This document shows, one piece after another, positions 1 to 6,283 of a stretch of DNA of 43,946 bases. Under the pieces are notes generated by a model that saw nothing but the letters and a program-made list of their open reading frames with translations, did not search any database and had not been told where the DNA came from. The position numbers and the translations under genes are program-made. Source of the stretch: Bacillota bacterium (GTDB taxonomy: Bacteria > Vulcanimicrobiota > SpSt-956 > JAKJGF01); contig JAKJGF010000004.1 of NCBI GenBank assembly GCA_022704525.1, forward strand, positions 1-43,946. Reading direction: 5' to 3'. Positions within the stretch are counted from its first letter, which is position 1. Every line of letters starts with the position of its first letter.

Positions 1-2
1 AA

Positions 3-92
3 CAAGCCACTCCTGCTGCATATAGAATATTCTGGTGTTATGGGCCCAAAGAATCACAAATTACTATTATTTCTATCACATCACATCCATAA
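3..92 (+). CDS. C-terminal fragment of an unrecognised small protein (gene truncated by window edge)
   Basis: Frame 3 is open from the window edge for 29 codons and ends at TAA 90-92. The visible residues include AYRIFWCYGPKESQITIISI. A basic-aromatic strand followed by an isoleucine-rich strand is reminiscent of the last strands of RelE/ParE/HigB-type toxins, but 29 residues cannot establish a family. No partner gene follows. Another frame is also open here, for 54 codons, so the reading frame itself is uncertain. Confidence 0.25.
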   Translation, partial: QATPAAYRIFWCYGPKESQITIISITSHP

Positions 93-147
93 CAAAAAGA
101 AAAGTGATTATAGTATATTTCATAACTTATTAGAATTTAAATGCTTC

Positions 148-202
148 GTGATGCGTAATGCGTAATGGGTTATCTTCACGCATCACGCTTTACGCTTTAC
201 GA
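148..202. repeat. Short tandem repeat forming an inverted repeat (GATGCGTAAT type)
   Basis: Copies of GTGATGCGTAATGCGTAAT on the left face CACGCATCACGCTTTACGC on the right, so the element folds back on itself. The same GATGCGT(A/G)AT words recur near 15930-15942. It belongs to the same style of intergenic 6-8-base tandem elements seen at 4033, 5811, 15980 and 22306. Confidence 0.6.
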
Positions 203-318
203 GGTTCTTAATTATGGATTGTTATGAAACTAACTATATAAGGATTTTGTGATATGGTCTTTAAAAAATAAAAAATTCTAAAAACAAAAGCAGGAAATTT
301 CCCTCATCATGTAGAATT

Positions 319-377
319 CTGGAAATAGAACAGGTGAAGATGTCTTGTTGACAGATCACCTGTTTTATTATTTCCAG
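319..377. other. Long stem-loop, possible structured RNA or terminator
   Basis: CTGGAAATA at 319-327 pairs with TATTTCCAG at 369-377. The adjacent AACAGGTGA at 329-337 pairs with TCACCTGTT at 356-364. The two perfect 9-bp stems stack with a 1-base and a 4-base bulge around an 18-base loop. No gene is adjacent on either side, so its function is unknown. Confidence 0.55.
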
Positions 378-475
378 TGAGGAAGCACTTATATTTATCA
401 AAAAATAGAGACTAGAAATTTTGATAATCTGAAAACATTAAATATGCTTTTTCACGATATATACCTCCATTCCCT

Positions 476-500
476 GGGGCTTTTAAGCCCCTAATTTTTT
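476..500 (+). terminator. Rho-independent terminator
   Basis: GGGGCTT at 476-482 pairs with AAGCCCC at 485-491 around a 2-base loop, followed by TAATTTTTTATTT. The T-run is on the plus strand only. No intact plus-strand gene is visible upstream, so it may terminate a transcript whose gene has been lost. Confidence 0.7.
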
Positions 501-540
501 ATTTATAAGAATTTAATATGATAGAAGATAAAGTTAAGGA

Positions 541-612
541 GGAATTTCCATAGTTAGTTTTGAACTATATAAATCAAATATCCTGAATTATGAAACTCTT
601 TTAATACAATGA
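541..612 (+). pseudogene. Possible C-terminal remnant of a TolC-like outer-membrane efflux protein
   Basis: A 23-codon stretch ends at TGA 610-612 and overlaps the next start codon as ATGA. Its residues (including SFELYKSNILNYETLLIQ) fit the helical C-terminal pattern of outer-membrane efflux proteins. TolC-MacA-MacB gene order is common, and MacA-like and MacB-like remnants follow here. An in-frame TAA at 535-537 closes the frame upstream, so most of the gene is missing. The assignment rests largely on context. Confidence 0.25.
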
Positions 613-857
613 AAAAAATTAAAATACCCTTAATAATAAGTATAATAATCCTCATAATTATCTTTCTATCTGTATTTAAATTAAAATCCAACCCTCTTTT
701 GGTTGAATATCCCGAGAAAAAAGAAGTTCTTCAGAGTATTGCAGCTACAGGCAGGGTTAAAGCTGTAAAAGAATCTATAATAAGCAGTGAAATAACAGAT
801 ATTATAAGTAAATTATCTGAAGACAAAGGAGACATAGTAGTAAAAGGGAAGAATTAA
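609..857 (+). pseudogene. MacA/HlyD-type efflux adaptor, N-terminal fragment
   Basis: The 82 residues begin with a single membrane anchor (about residues 5-24), followed by a periplasmic stretch resembling the start of RND/ABC-type membrane fusion proteins: EKKEVLQSIAATGRVKA, then KGDIVVKG, the usual turn before the biotinyl-like hairpin. Intact adaptors are around 350-400 residues. This one stops at TAA 855-857, and the next frame continues directly into the middle of an ABC ATPase. The junction at about 840-860 therefore looks like an internal deletion that removed the rest of the adaptor and the ATPase Walker A. A non-functional remnant is most likely. Confidence 0.7.
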
Positions 858-1292
858 ACAGGAAGATAGAGAAAGAATGAGTGAAATACTTAGAGATATG
901 GGTCTTGGTGCCAGACTTAATAATAAACCTGCTGAACTTTCTGGAGGTGAACAGCAGAGAGTGGCCATAGCGAGAGCCCTTTCCAATTCTCCTAAGATTG
1001 TTCTCGCAGATGAACCCACAGGTAACCTGGATACAAAAAATACAGATATTATATTTAAAATACTCCGTGATTTAGAGTATTTCTAAAAAATTTTGTCTTA
1101 AAGTTTCTCTACATACTCGTAACAGGTAAATAGTTACTTAATATTTTTCGGACATTACTTTTTGTACTTACTCTAAATGTTAAATACAATATAACTTTTC
1201 TTCTGGTAACTCATAATATGGATCTGGCAGGAGAAATGAAGAGGATAGTTACAATACAGGATGGAGAAATTGTTGAAGATATAAGAAACTGA
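844..1292 (+). pseudogene. MacB/LolD-type ABC transporter ATPase, broken remnant
   Basis: The sequence begins mid-domain, without Walker A. It carries the ABC signature [15 protein letters not shown] (about 934-978) and Walker [13 protein letters not shown] (about 998-1033), then stops at TAA 1084-1086. After about 110 unrelated bases another frame resumes with TFLLVTHNMDLAGEM and ends GEIVEDIRN at TGA 1290-1292, which is the normal C-terminal part of this ATPase family (H-loop VTH). So there are two lesions: a 5' deletion that fuses it to the adaptor fragment, and an insertion with frame change near 1078-1190. An 8-base inverted repeat (TTTAGAGT 1071-1078, ACTCTAAA 1170-1177) brackets much of the inserted stretch, hinting at a small element. 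Confidence 0.8.
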
Positions 1293-1303
1293 ATTAATTA
1301 TAA

Positions 1304-1324
1304 GGGGCGAGATAATCTCGCCCC
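1304..1324. repeat. Perfect 21-base hairpin of the GGGGCGA...TCGCCCC type
   Basis: GGGGCGAG (1304-1311) and CTCGCCCC (1317-1324) flank a 5-base loop. It lies 7 bases past the 3' end of the minus-strand repeat-protein gene and just after the ABC remnant. It could act as a terminator for the minus gene, since TTATAATTAATT follows on that strand. Its core resembles the dispersed palindrome at 4850-4892 and 15937-15979, so it may be a relative of that repeat. Confidence 0.5.
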
Positions 1325-1331
1325 TCTACAT

Positions 1332-3098
1332 CTAATCCCAGAGCTTATTCCAGAGGCTTTTGGCCCCGTCAGCTACGGCACTGGCACCATCAGCAATCAC
1401 TTCTCCGGCCTTCTCGATAACAGGTCTTGCCATAACTGCGGCGACTCCGCCCACAGGGCCTCCGATTGCTGTACCAAGGAGGAACTCGGGTTTCTTCATA
1501 TCTTCGTATTTAAAGTCAACACCAACTTTAAGTTCTGCTCCTACAAGAAGTCTACCACCAAGTTCCACCTCAGCATGAATTCCTTCTTTGTTGACATTCA
1601 GTCCACCACCGGCAGTTATTCCTTCGCTTTCACCTCCCACAAGTGTAACCTCTGCCTTGGTCCCGCTTCCTGCCTTTGTTTTAGCTTCTGTATTAATCTG
1701 AGTATAGACTTCTCCTGCTGTGGCTACTTCGGCAACCCTGAACCCCACATTCAATTCATCTTTTGATACCTTGAATCTTCCACTTGTTTCTACTTCACCA
1801 CCGGCTCTTACTCCTGTTTCCACACTGCCTTTTATAGAGCCTTCTTTTGTTTTCACTTCTCCTTCTGCTCCTACTGCTGCCTTTGCCCAGGCTTCTCCTT
1901 TAACTTTACTTTCCAGGGCTACTCTATCTTTACTGAGCTCAAGTTCTGATTTTACTTCACCTTCTGCTATGGCTGAACCATAAGCATAACCCTTCCCGGA
2001 AACTTCTTTATCTCCAACCTTTAATTTGCCACCGACTTCTTCTCTGACTGATGCTTCTGCTTTCGCTCTTGCTCCAGCTGAAGCTCTGACTCCCCTATCA
2101 CTTAACTCCAGTTCTGACTTTCCTTCAGCTTCGGCTTTTAGTTTTGCTTCTGCCTTCATCTTAGCTGAAAGTTCAGTATCTTCTCCAACCTTTATTTTGT
2201 CTTCTATTTCCACTCCGGCTTCTACTCCTGCATAAACCTTCCCTTCTGATGAAGCTTTTAACCTCTCATTACTTATTTCAAGTTCTGTTTTACCTTCAGC
2301 TCCGGCATCGGCTTTGATTTCTGCCTTCTCTCTGGCAGAAAGCTCTACATCTTCTCCAATCTTTATTTTATCCTCTCTTTCCAATCCTGCTTCTGCCTGT
2401 GCATGGGCTTTCCCTTTAGCTGAACCTTTCAGTCCCTTATGACTTACTTCCAAATCTGCTTTGCCTTCAGCTCCAATTTTAGCTTTACCTTCTGCCTTTC
2501 TACTGGTTGAAAGTTCACCATCTTCTCCGAGTGTTAATTTATCTTCTGCTCCTGCTTTAGCTCCTGCTTCCGAATGGGTAGAAACCTCTCCTTTATACTT
2601 CATACCATGCTCATCTGATCTGAATTTCGAAGAAACTTTACTTTCTGAATGAGTGGAGGCTTCTCCTCCGGCCTTTCCTTCCAATTCTACTTCTCCTTTT
2701 TTTACTGAGCCGGAAGTAATTGCTTCCACTTTATGTTTATCCTCTTTCTCATATCCACCGGAAATATGTTCAGTTGAACCATCTCCCCCTGTAATACTTT
2801 TTGACAGTTTTGATTGTGTCTTAACAAAATCCTGAGAGTTCACAGGATCTGCTTTTGGAGCCTCTTTGACTTTTGTAGGAATAAGTAATTCCTGGCCTGC
2901 CTGTACCACATTGGGATCTTTAAGATTATTTTCCTTTGCTACCTTCTCAACTAATTTTTGTTCTACAATTTCTTTATTGGTATATCCTGCATTCTTCAGA
3001 GAATTCCATACGGAAGTATTACCTTTACTTTTACTCTGCCACTTTTCTATCTTTACAGATGTATACCCGGGTTGATTGGACACTGATGAAATTGACAT
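1332..3098 (-). CDS. LysM-like domain protein with 57-residue Lys/Glu/Ala-rich repeats and glycine-rich C-terminus
   Basis: This 588-residue protein is not a family I recognise as a whole. Residues about 28-75 look like a LysM module (VWNSLKNAGY ... NNLKDPNVVQAGQELLIP), a peptidoglycan/chitin-binding fold. About residues 180-400 carry 57-residue repeats starting EDKIKxGEDxELS and continuing KAExK...AEGKxELExS; three units align well and others are degenerate. The C-terminus (about 550-588) is a Gly/Ala-rich hydrophobic hairpin (AIGGPVGGVAAVMA) followed by WNKLWD. There is no Sec signal peptide. ATG 3098 is preferred over an in-frame GTG three codons upstream because GGAGG lies 8 bases before it. 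A cell-wall-associated or secreted structural protein is plausible but unproven. The repeats create many long proline/serine-rich opposite-strand ORFs that are not genes. Confidence 0.85.
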   Translation of the reverse strand: MSISSVSNQPGYTSVKIEKWQSKSKGNTSVWNSLKNAGYTNKEIVEQKLVEKVAKENNLKDPNVVQAGQELLIPTKVKEAPKADPVNSQDFVKTQSKLSKSITGGDGSTEHISGGYEKEDKHKVEAITSGSVKKGEVELEGKAGGEASTHSESKVSSKFRSDEHGMKYKGEVSTHSEAGAKAGAEDKLTLGEDGELSTSRKAEGKAKIGAEGKADLEVSHKGLKGSAKGKAHAQAEAGLEREDKIKIGEDVELSAREKAEIKADAGAEGKTELEISNERLKASSEGKVYAGVEAGVEIEDKIKVGEDTELSAKMKAEAKLKAEAEGKSELELSDRGVRASAGARAKAEASVREEVGGKLKVGDKEVSGKGYAYGSAIAEGEVKSELELSKDRVALESKVKGEAWAKAAVGAEGEVKTKEGSIKGSVETGVRAGGEVETSGRFKVSKDELNVGFRVAEVATAGEVYTQINTEAKTKAGSGTKAEVTLVGGESEGITAGGGLNVNKEGIHAEVELGGRLLVGAELKVGVDFKYEDMKKPEFLLGTAIGGPVGGVAAVMARPVIEKAGEVIADGASAVADGAKSLWNKLWD

Positions 3099-3231
3099 TA
3101 TTACCACCTCCAGAGAGTATAATTCGCCTTTTGTACTTATATCACGTAATTTTTATAATTGTAAATATAAGAGATTATATTTTCTTATTTTTTCTTTATT
3201 CTAAATATTCCACTTTAGTTATATAGATTAT

Positions 3232-4008
3232 TTACAGGGTTATTTTGAAGGTTGTATTAAATTGTTCCACTATCTTCAATAAATCGGGGCTTAATTTCTG
3301 ATATGTTTTCTTTACTATTTCCCGGGGAATCTTTTTATAAAATGCCTGGGCTATGCTACCTGCTATAGAGGCAATCGTATCACTGTCACCACCCAGAAAA
3401 ACAGCTTTCCTTATAGCATCTTCAAAATTTTTAGATTCCAGAAAAACCGTAATAGACTCTGGTACAGTAACCTGACAGCTTATCTCAAACCTATAGCTCT
3501 TAGAGATTTCTTCAAGAGTTTTATCAAGATTATATTGAAAATTACTCACAATATAATCTTTTATCTCCTTTTTACTGCTCCCCTTCAGAGATAGAAATAC
3601 CGCTGCTGCTGTTGCCTGTGCACCTTTTATACCTTCCGGATGATTATGAGTTACCTCTGCACTTCTTCTGGCTTCCTCCAGAACTTTTTCAATTGTCTCA
3701 AGGGCAAAACCTATAGGGCTTACTCTCATAGCGGAACCATTGCCATAACTGTTGTAAGGTTCTGTGTCATCAGAAAATATCCATTTCTTAAACCTCCCGC
3801 CATATCCTGCACGGGCATACTGACGGCCATATTCTTTATATACTGTCACATAATCTTTACCAGTTAAAATAGCATCAGCTACAGCAATACTCATTACCGT
3901 ATCATCGGTAAATTTTGATTTTTCACTGAATAATGGGAAATCTATTGTTCCAATCACTTTCCCTTCGTAAATAGAACCTATAATATCACCGGCAATAGCC
4001 CCGATCAT
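3232..4008 (-). CDS. ADP-ribosylglycohydrolase family protein (DraG/ARH-like)
   Basis: The protein is 258 residues, close to the usual length of compact bacterial members of this family, which remove ADP-ribose from proteins or small molecules using a binuclear metal centre. Diagnostic motifs are present in order: IAGDIIGSIYEG (5-16), FTDDT (33-37), GNGSAMRVSPIG (89-100), HNHPEGIKGA (121-130) and GGDSDTIASIAG (206-217). The acidic metal ligands D35, D36, D208 and D210 appear intact. The frame extends 24 codons further upstream, but those codons translate an intergenic tandem repeat. ATG 4008 is preferred, with AGGA 8 bases before it. No ADP-ribosyltransferase partner is adjacent. Confidence 0.9.
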   Translation of the reverse strand: MIGAIAGDIIGSIYEGKVIGTIDFPLFSEKSKFTDDTVMSIAVADAILTGKDYVTVYKEYGRQYARAGYGGRFKKWIFSDDTEPYNSYGNGSAMRVSPIGFALETIEKVLEEARRSAEVTHNHPEGIKGAQATAAAVFLSLKGSSKKEIKDYIVSNFQYNLDKTLEEISKSYRFEISCQVTVPESITVFLESKNFEDAIRKAVFLGGDSDTIASIAGSIAQAFYKKIPREIVKKTYQKLSPDLLKIVEQFNTTFKITL

Positions 4009-4032
4009 AATGTTTGTCCTCACATTATAAAA

Positions 4033-4096
4033 TAAGTGAACAGTGAGCAGTGAGCAGATTAGTTTCTCTTCACTGTTCACTGCTCACTGTTCACTT
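4033..4096. repeat. Heptamer-like tandem repeat in inverted arrangement (GTGAGCA/GTGAACA)
   Basis: GTGAACAGTGAGCAGTGAGC on the left faces CTGTTCACTGCTCACTGTTC on the right around an A/T-rich loop. It therefore folds into a long hairpin directly upstream of the ADP-ribosylglycohydrolase gene. The same 7-base words occur at 5811-5882 and weakly at 29890-29925. Confidence 0.75.
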
Positions 4097-4274
4097 TATA
4101 ATTATAACTCATAATATCAGATTAATCAATTTATATATTTTTCTTCCATTTATTCCGGAGTTCCTTACCGTTTGTTCCGGAAGGCACAGAAAGCCCCTGA
4201 AGAACATCTTTTACCTCTTTCTATACTATTAATAAAATAAATTATAACATGTCCTTATATATATTGTAAAAACA
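4097..4274. other. Gene-free stretch with a possible coding remnant
   Basis: No intact gene was seen. On the minus strand about 30 codons ending at TAA (4131-4133) read like a protein tail (LQGLSVPSGTNGKELRNKW), but they are closed by an in-frame stop on the 5' side. They are too short to identify. Confidence 0.3.
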
Positions 4275-4303
4275 TTGACAGGCAACATAAAAATTTATAT
4301 ACT
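4275..4303 (+). promoter_or_regulatory. Consensus sigma-70-type promoter of the ABC-F leader
   Basis: TTGACA at 4275-4280 and TATACT at 4298-4303 are separated by exactly 17 bases. Transcription would start near 4310, leaving about 125 bases of 5' leader before the ABC-F start codon. Confidence 0.8.
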
Positions 4304-4340
4304 TAAGTAGTTAAGCGTTACGTTGTAAAGGGGTGAGAAA

Positions 4341-4435
4341 GTGAAAAAATAAGTGTTCCTTGGGAGGATAACTTTTTCCGTAATCCCTGTAGTCCTCTGT
4401 TTCTTTCCCGGTTTAATCGGAAAGGAGGAACGCTT
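4341..4435 (+). promoter_or_regulatory. Attenuator-like leader: 3-codon ORF plus RBS-sequestering stem
   Basis: A leader ORF GTG-AAA-AAA-TAA (4341-4352, peptide MKK) has its own SD (AAAGGGGTG). Its stop codon overlaps the 5' arm 4351-4361 (AAGTGTTCCTT), which can form 11 pairs (two G-U) with 4425-4435, covering the GGAGG RBS (4424-4428) of the downstream gene. A competing pair is TCCTCT 4393-4398 with GGAGGA 4424-4429, and GAGGA 4364-4368 can capture TCCTC 4393-4397. This is the layout of ribosome-mediated attenuation known for antibiotic-resistance ABC-F and Erm genes: a ribosome stalled on the short ORF would free the RBS. Confidence 0.65.
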
Positions 4436-4843
4436 ATGATGGTGCTTCAATTCAAATCAGTTACTAAATACATTGGAGCAAGAAAAATACTGAGTGACAT
4501 TTCACTTATAATAAATAAAGGACAGAGGGCAGGCTTGGTAGGCAGAAACGGCTGTGGCAAGTCTACCCTCTTTAAATTGATAGTAAAAGAAGATAAGCCC
4601 CACAGGGGAGAAATAATCATACCTGAAGATGTTAAAACAGGTTATCTTCCCCAGGGTTTTTGCGAGCTTCATAATGAGCCGGGAAAAACTGTAAAGGATT
4701 TTCTTTTTGAGCCGGTGGAACCATATATGACCCGTCTGGCAGAACTTGAAAAACTTATGGGACAGAATTTAACCGGAAAAGAAATGGAAGATATACTGAA
4801 GGATTACGGAAAGATATCAGGAGAATTTGAAAAAAGAGAGTGA
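4436..4843 (+). pseudogene. ABC-F ribosome-associated ATPase, truncated after the first Walker A
   Basis: The 135 residues match the start of ABC-F proteins, which bind the ribosomal E site and confer ribosome protection or translation control. Visible are FKSVTKYIGARKILSDISL, Walker A VGRNGCGKSTLF (about 36-47) and the Q-loop GYLPQGF (about 79-85). Intact proteins are around 500-650 residues with two ATPase domains. Here the signature, Walker B, linker and second domain are missing, and the frame stops at TGA 4841-4843. A dispersed 43-base palindromic repeat begins at 4850, so truncation may be linked to repeat-associated rearrangement. The start is clear: ATG 4436 with AAAGGAGG 7 bases upstream. 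Confidence 0.85.
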
Positions 4844-4849
4844 AAAGTG

Positions 4850-4892
4850 TTTTATGGTGCAGGGGCGAACCTTGTGTTCGCCCGGGTTACGC
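4850..4892 (+). repeat. Dispersed 43-base palindromic repeat, copy 1
   Basis: The core GGGGCGAACC...TTCGCCCGGG is an imperfect palindrome. The whole 43 bases recur on the opposite strand at 15937-15979 with 3 mismatches. This copy abuts the truncated ABC-F gene and runs into the last codons of the minus-strand PfkB gene. Translation of the element gives the misleading peptide FMVQGRTLCSPGLR. Confidence 0.8.
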
Positions 4893-5804
4893 TCCAAAAA
4901 AGTACTTCCTCACTTCTTCTACTGTGGGTATACCTTTTCTTCCACCCATAAAGCGACATTTGAGACCTGCCACAATAGAAGCAAAGTTAAGATTTGTGGG
5001 AAGATCATAACCGAGAGTCAAACCGTAGGCGAAGGCGCCGTGAAAAACATCCCCTGCACCTGTTGTATCAACTAAAGAATCGATTTTATAAGCCTTCTGT
5101 GTTATAATCTCTTCTCCATTAAAGGCTATTGTTCCCCTCTCACCGAGAGTAATCACAAGTATGCTTTCTTTAAATCTCTTTCTCCAGAATAAAAGAGCTT
5201 TTTCCAGAGAAGATTCTTTTGTGTATTCCAGGAGATATCTTTCCGGAAGGATATGGTGTGTTCCCAGGGCAAAAAGAGAATCGTTTTCAGGGGAAAATCT
5301 CTCTATATCAGTTACTACAGGTATCTGTAATGAACGGGCAATACTGACAGCTTCCAGAGAGGCCTTTGAGTGATGGGTATCAATAAGAAGGCACCGGCAA
5401 TTACTCACAAAATCTCTATCTATATCCTGAGGGGTGAGAAATCTTTTTGTACCTCTGTTATAAAAAATAGTCCTGTCGCCGGTATCTTCAAGAGTCATAC
5501 AGAAAGCTATATGAGAAGTACTACTTTTATCTATAAAAAGATGAGAAATATCCACTCCTTCCTCCAGGAAAGACTTTCTGATCTTCTCTCCGAATTCATC
5601 ATCTCCCACAACGCCGATTATTGAAGCCTTTCCCCCAAGACGTGCCACAGTTACAATAGCAGTCCCTGTCTGTCCCCCTCCCTGTTGATCTATAAAAGAC
5701 ATTTCTGTCTTTTCACCTGTGCCGGGATATTTCTTTATAATTCCCAGGAAATCCCATGCAGCGCCACCTATTCCGATAACGTCGAATTTGCTGGTATTAA
5801 GCAT
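4887..5804 (-). CDS. PfkB-family carbohydrate/nucleoside kinase
   Basis: At 305 residues it is the usual length of ribokinase-like sugar or nucleoside kinases, which phosphorylate a hydroxymethyl group using ATP. The N-terminal substrate region FDVIGIGGAAWDFLG and QQGGGQTGTAIVTVARLGG (about 40-58) and the C-terminal PfkB signature DTTGAGDVFHGAF (246-258, catalytic D252) are intact. The substrate cannot be told from sequence; ribose, fructose, adenosine and pseudouridine kinases share these motifs. ATG 5804 has no good SD because a heptamer hairpin (5811-5882) lies directly upstream, so either weak initiation or repeat insertion close to the start is implied. The 3' end overlaps the dispersed palindromic repeat. 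Confidence 0.88.
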   Translation of the reverse strand: MLNTSKFDVIGIGGAAWDFLGIIKKYPGTGEKTEMSFIDQQGGGQTGTAIVTVARLGGKASIIGVVGDDEFGEKIRKSFLEEGVDISHLFIDKSSTSHIAFCMTLEDTGDRTIFYNRGTKRFLTPQDIDRDFVSNCRCLLIDTHHSKASLEAVSIARSLQIPVVTDIERFSPENDSLFALGTHHILPERYLLEYTKESSLEKALLFWRKRFKESILVITLGERGTIAFNGEEIITQKAYKIDSLVDTTGAGDVFHGAFAYGLTLGYDLPTNLNFASIVAGLKCRFMGGRKGIPTVEEVRKYFFGA

Positions 5805-5810
5805 TAAAAT

Positions 5811-5882
5811 AAGTGAGCAGTGAGCAGTAAACAGCAGGAATTTCTTTACTGTTCACTGCTCACTGCTCACCCTTCACCTCTC
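5811..5882. repeat. Heptamer tandem repeat in inverted arrangement (GTGAGCA)
   Basis: AGTGAGCAGTGAGCAGTAAA faces ACTGTTCACTGCTCACTGCT and further CACCTCTCACTT around a short loop. It is the same repeat family as 4033-4096. It separates the receiver-protein stop codon from the PfkB start and could serve as terminator or processing hairpin between them. Confidence 0.75.
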
Positions 5883-6267
5883 ACTTCTTAATAAATCTTT
5901 CTACCTCTTTAATCAAGGTATCAGGTGAAACAGGTTTCTCCAGAAAACGATCTACAGGAAACATTTCACTGTCACTATCAATTTCACAGGGTAATTCATT
6001 ATTAATAGCACTCATTCCTATTATGGGAATATGTTTCCAGTTCTTATTTCTCTTAATATCCCTGGCTACAGTTATTCCTTCATCTATACTGTCCATCATA
6101 ATATCAAGGAGTATTAAATCAGGAGAAGTCTCTTTTAATAGTTCAATACCTTCTTTTCCATTGGAGGCTCTTATTACGGTATACTCTTTTGCCTCTAAAA
6201 GCGTAGTTAGAGCTTCTACTAAATCATCATCATCATCAATAATTAAAATATTTTTCCCTTTCCTCAT
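5881..6267 (-). CDS. Stand-alone response-regulator receiver (CheY-like)
   Basis: The 128 residues comprise one receiver domain with no output domain. The acidic pocket DDDDD (11-15), the phospho-acceptor D55 in LILLDIMMD, the signalling S/T region GMSA (84-87) and conserved K111 in FLEKP are all present. It is the last gene of the minus-strand operon after the HEAT-repeat protein; its SD (AGGGG) overlaps the TAG stop of that gene. No histidine kinase is nearby, so its phosphodonor must be encoded elsewhere. Acetyl phosphate is a possible alternative given acetate kinase in the same operon (inference). It probably acts by protein-protein interaction. Confidence 0.9.
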   Translation of the reverse strand: MRKGKNILIIDDDDDLVEALTTLLEAKEYTVIRASNGKEGIELLKETSPDLILLDIMMDSIDEGITVARDIKRNKNWKHIPIIGMSAINNELPCEIDSDSEMFPVDRFLEKPVSPDTLIKEVERFIKK

Positions 6268-6283
6268 AAATACAATTTCACCC

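Larger units (their letters stand above)
93..540. other. Gene-free interval with structured elements
   Basis: No convincing coding region lies between the fragment at the window edge and the efflux remnants. The interval holds a short-tandem inverted repeat (about 148-202), a long stem-loop (319-377) and a plus-strand intrinsic terminator (476-500). It may be the scar of deleted genes, because decayed genes follow directly. Confidence 0.5.

Noticed and set aside
1360..3075. Several long plus-strand frames rich in Pro/Ser/Ala opposite the repeat protein
   Set aside because: They are antisense shadows of the Lys/Glu/Ala-rich repeats; they lack SD sites and recognisable domains.
4009..4080. 24-codon N-terminal extension of the ADP-ribosylglycohydrolase
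   Set aside because: It translates the inverted tandem repeat; the conserved N-terminus begins at the ATG at 4008.
4033..5882. Short regular repeats considered as a CRISPR array
   Set aside because: Units are 7 bases in perfect tandem without spacers and no cas genes are nearby.
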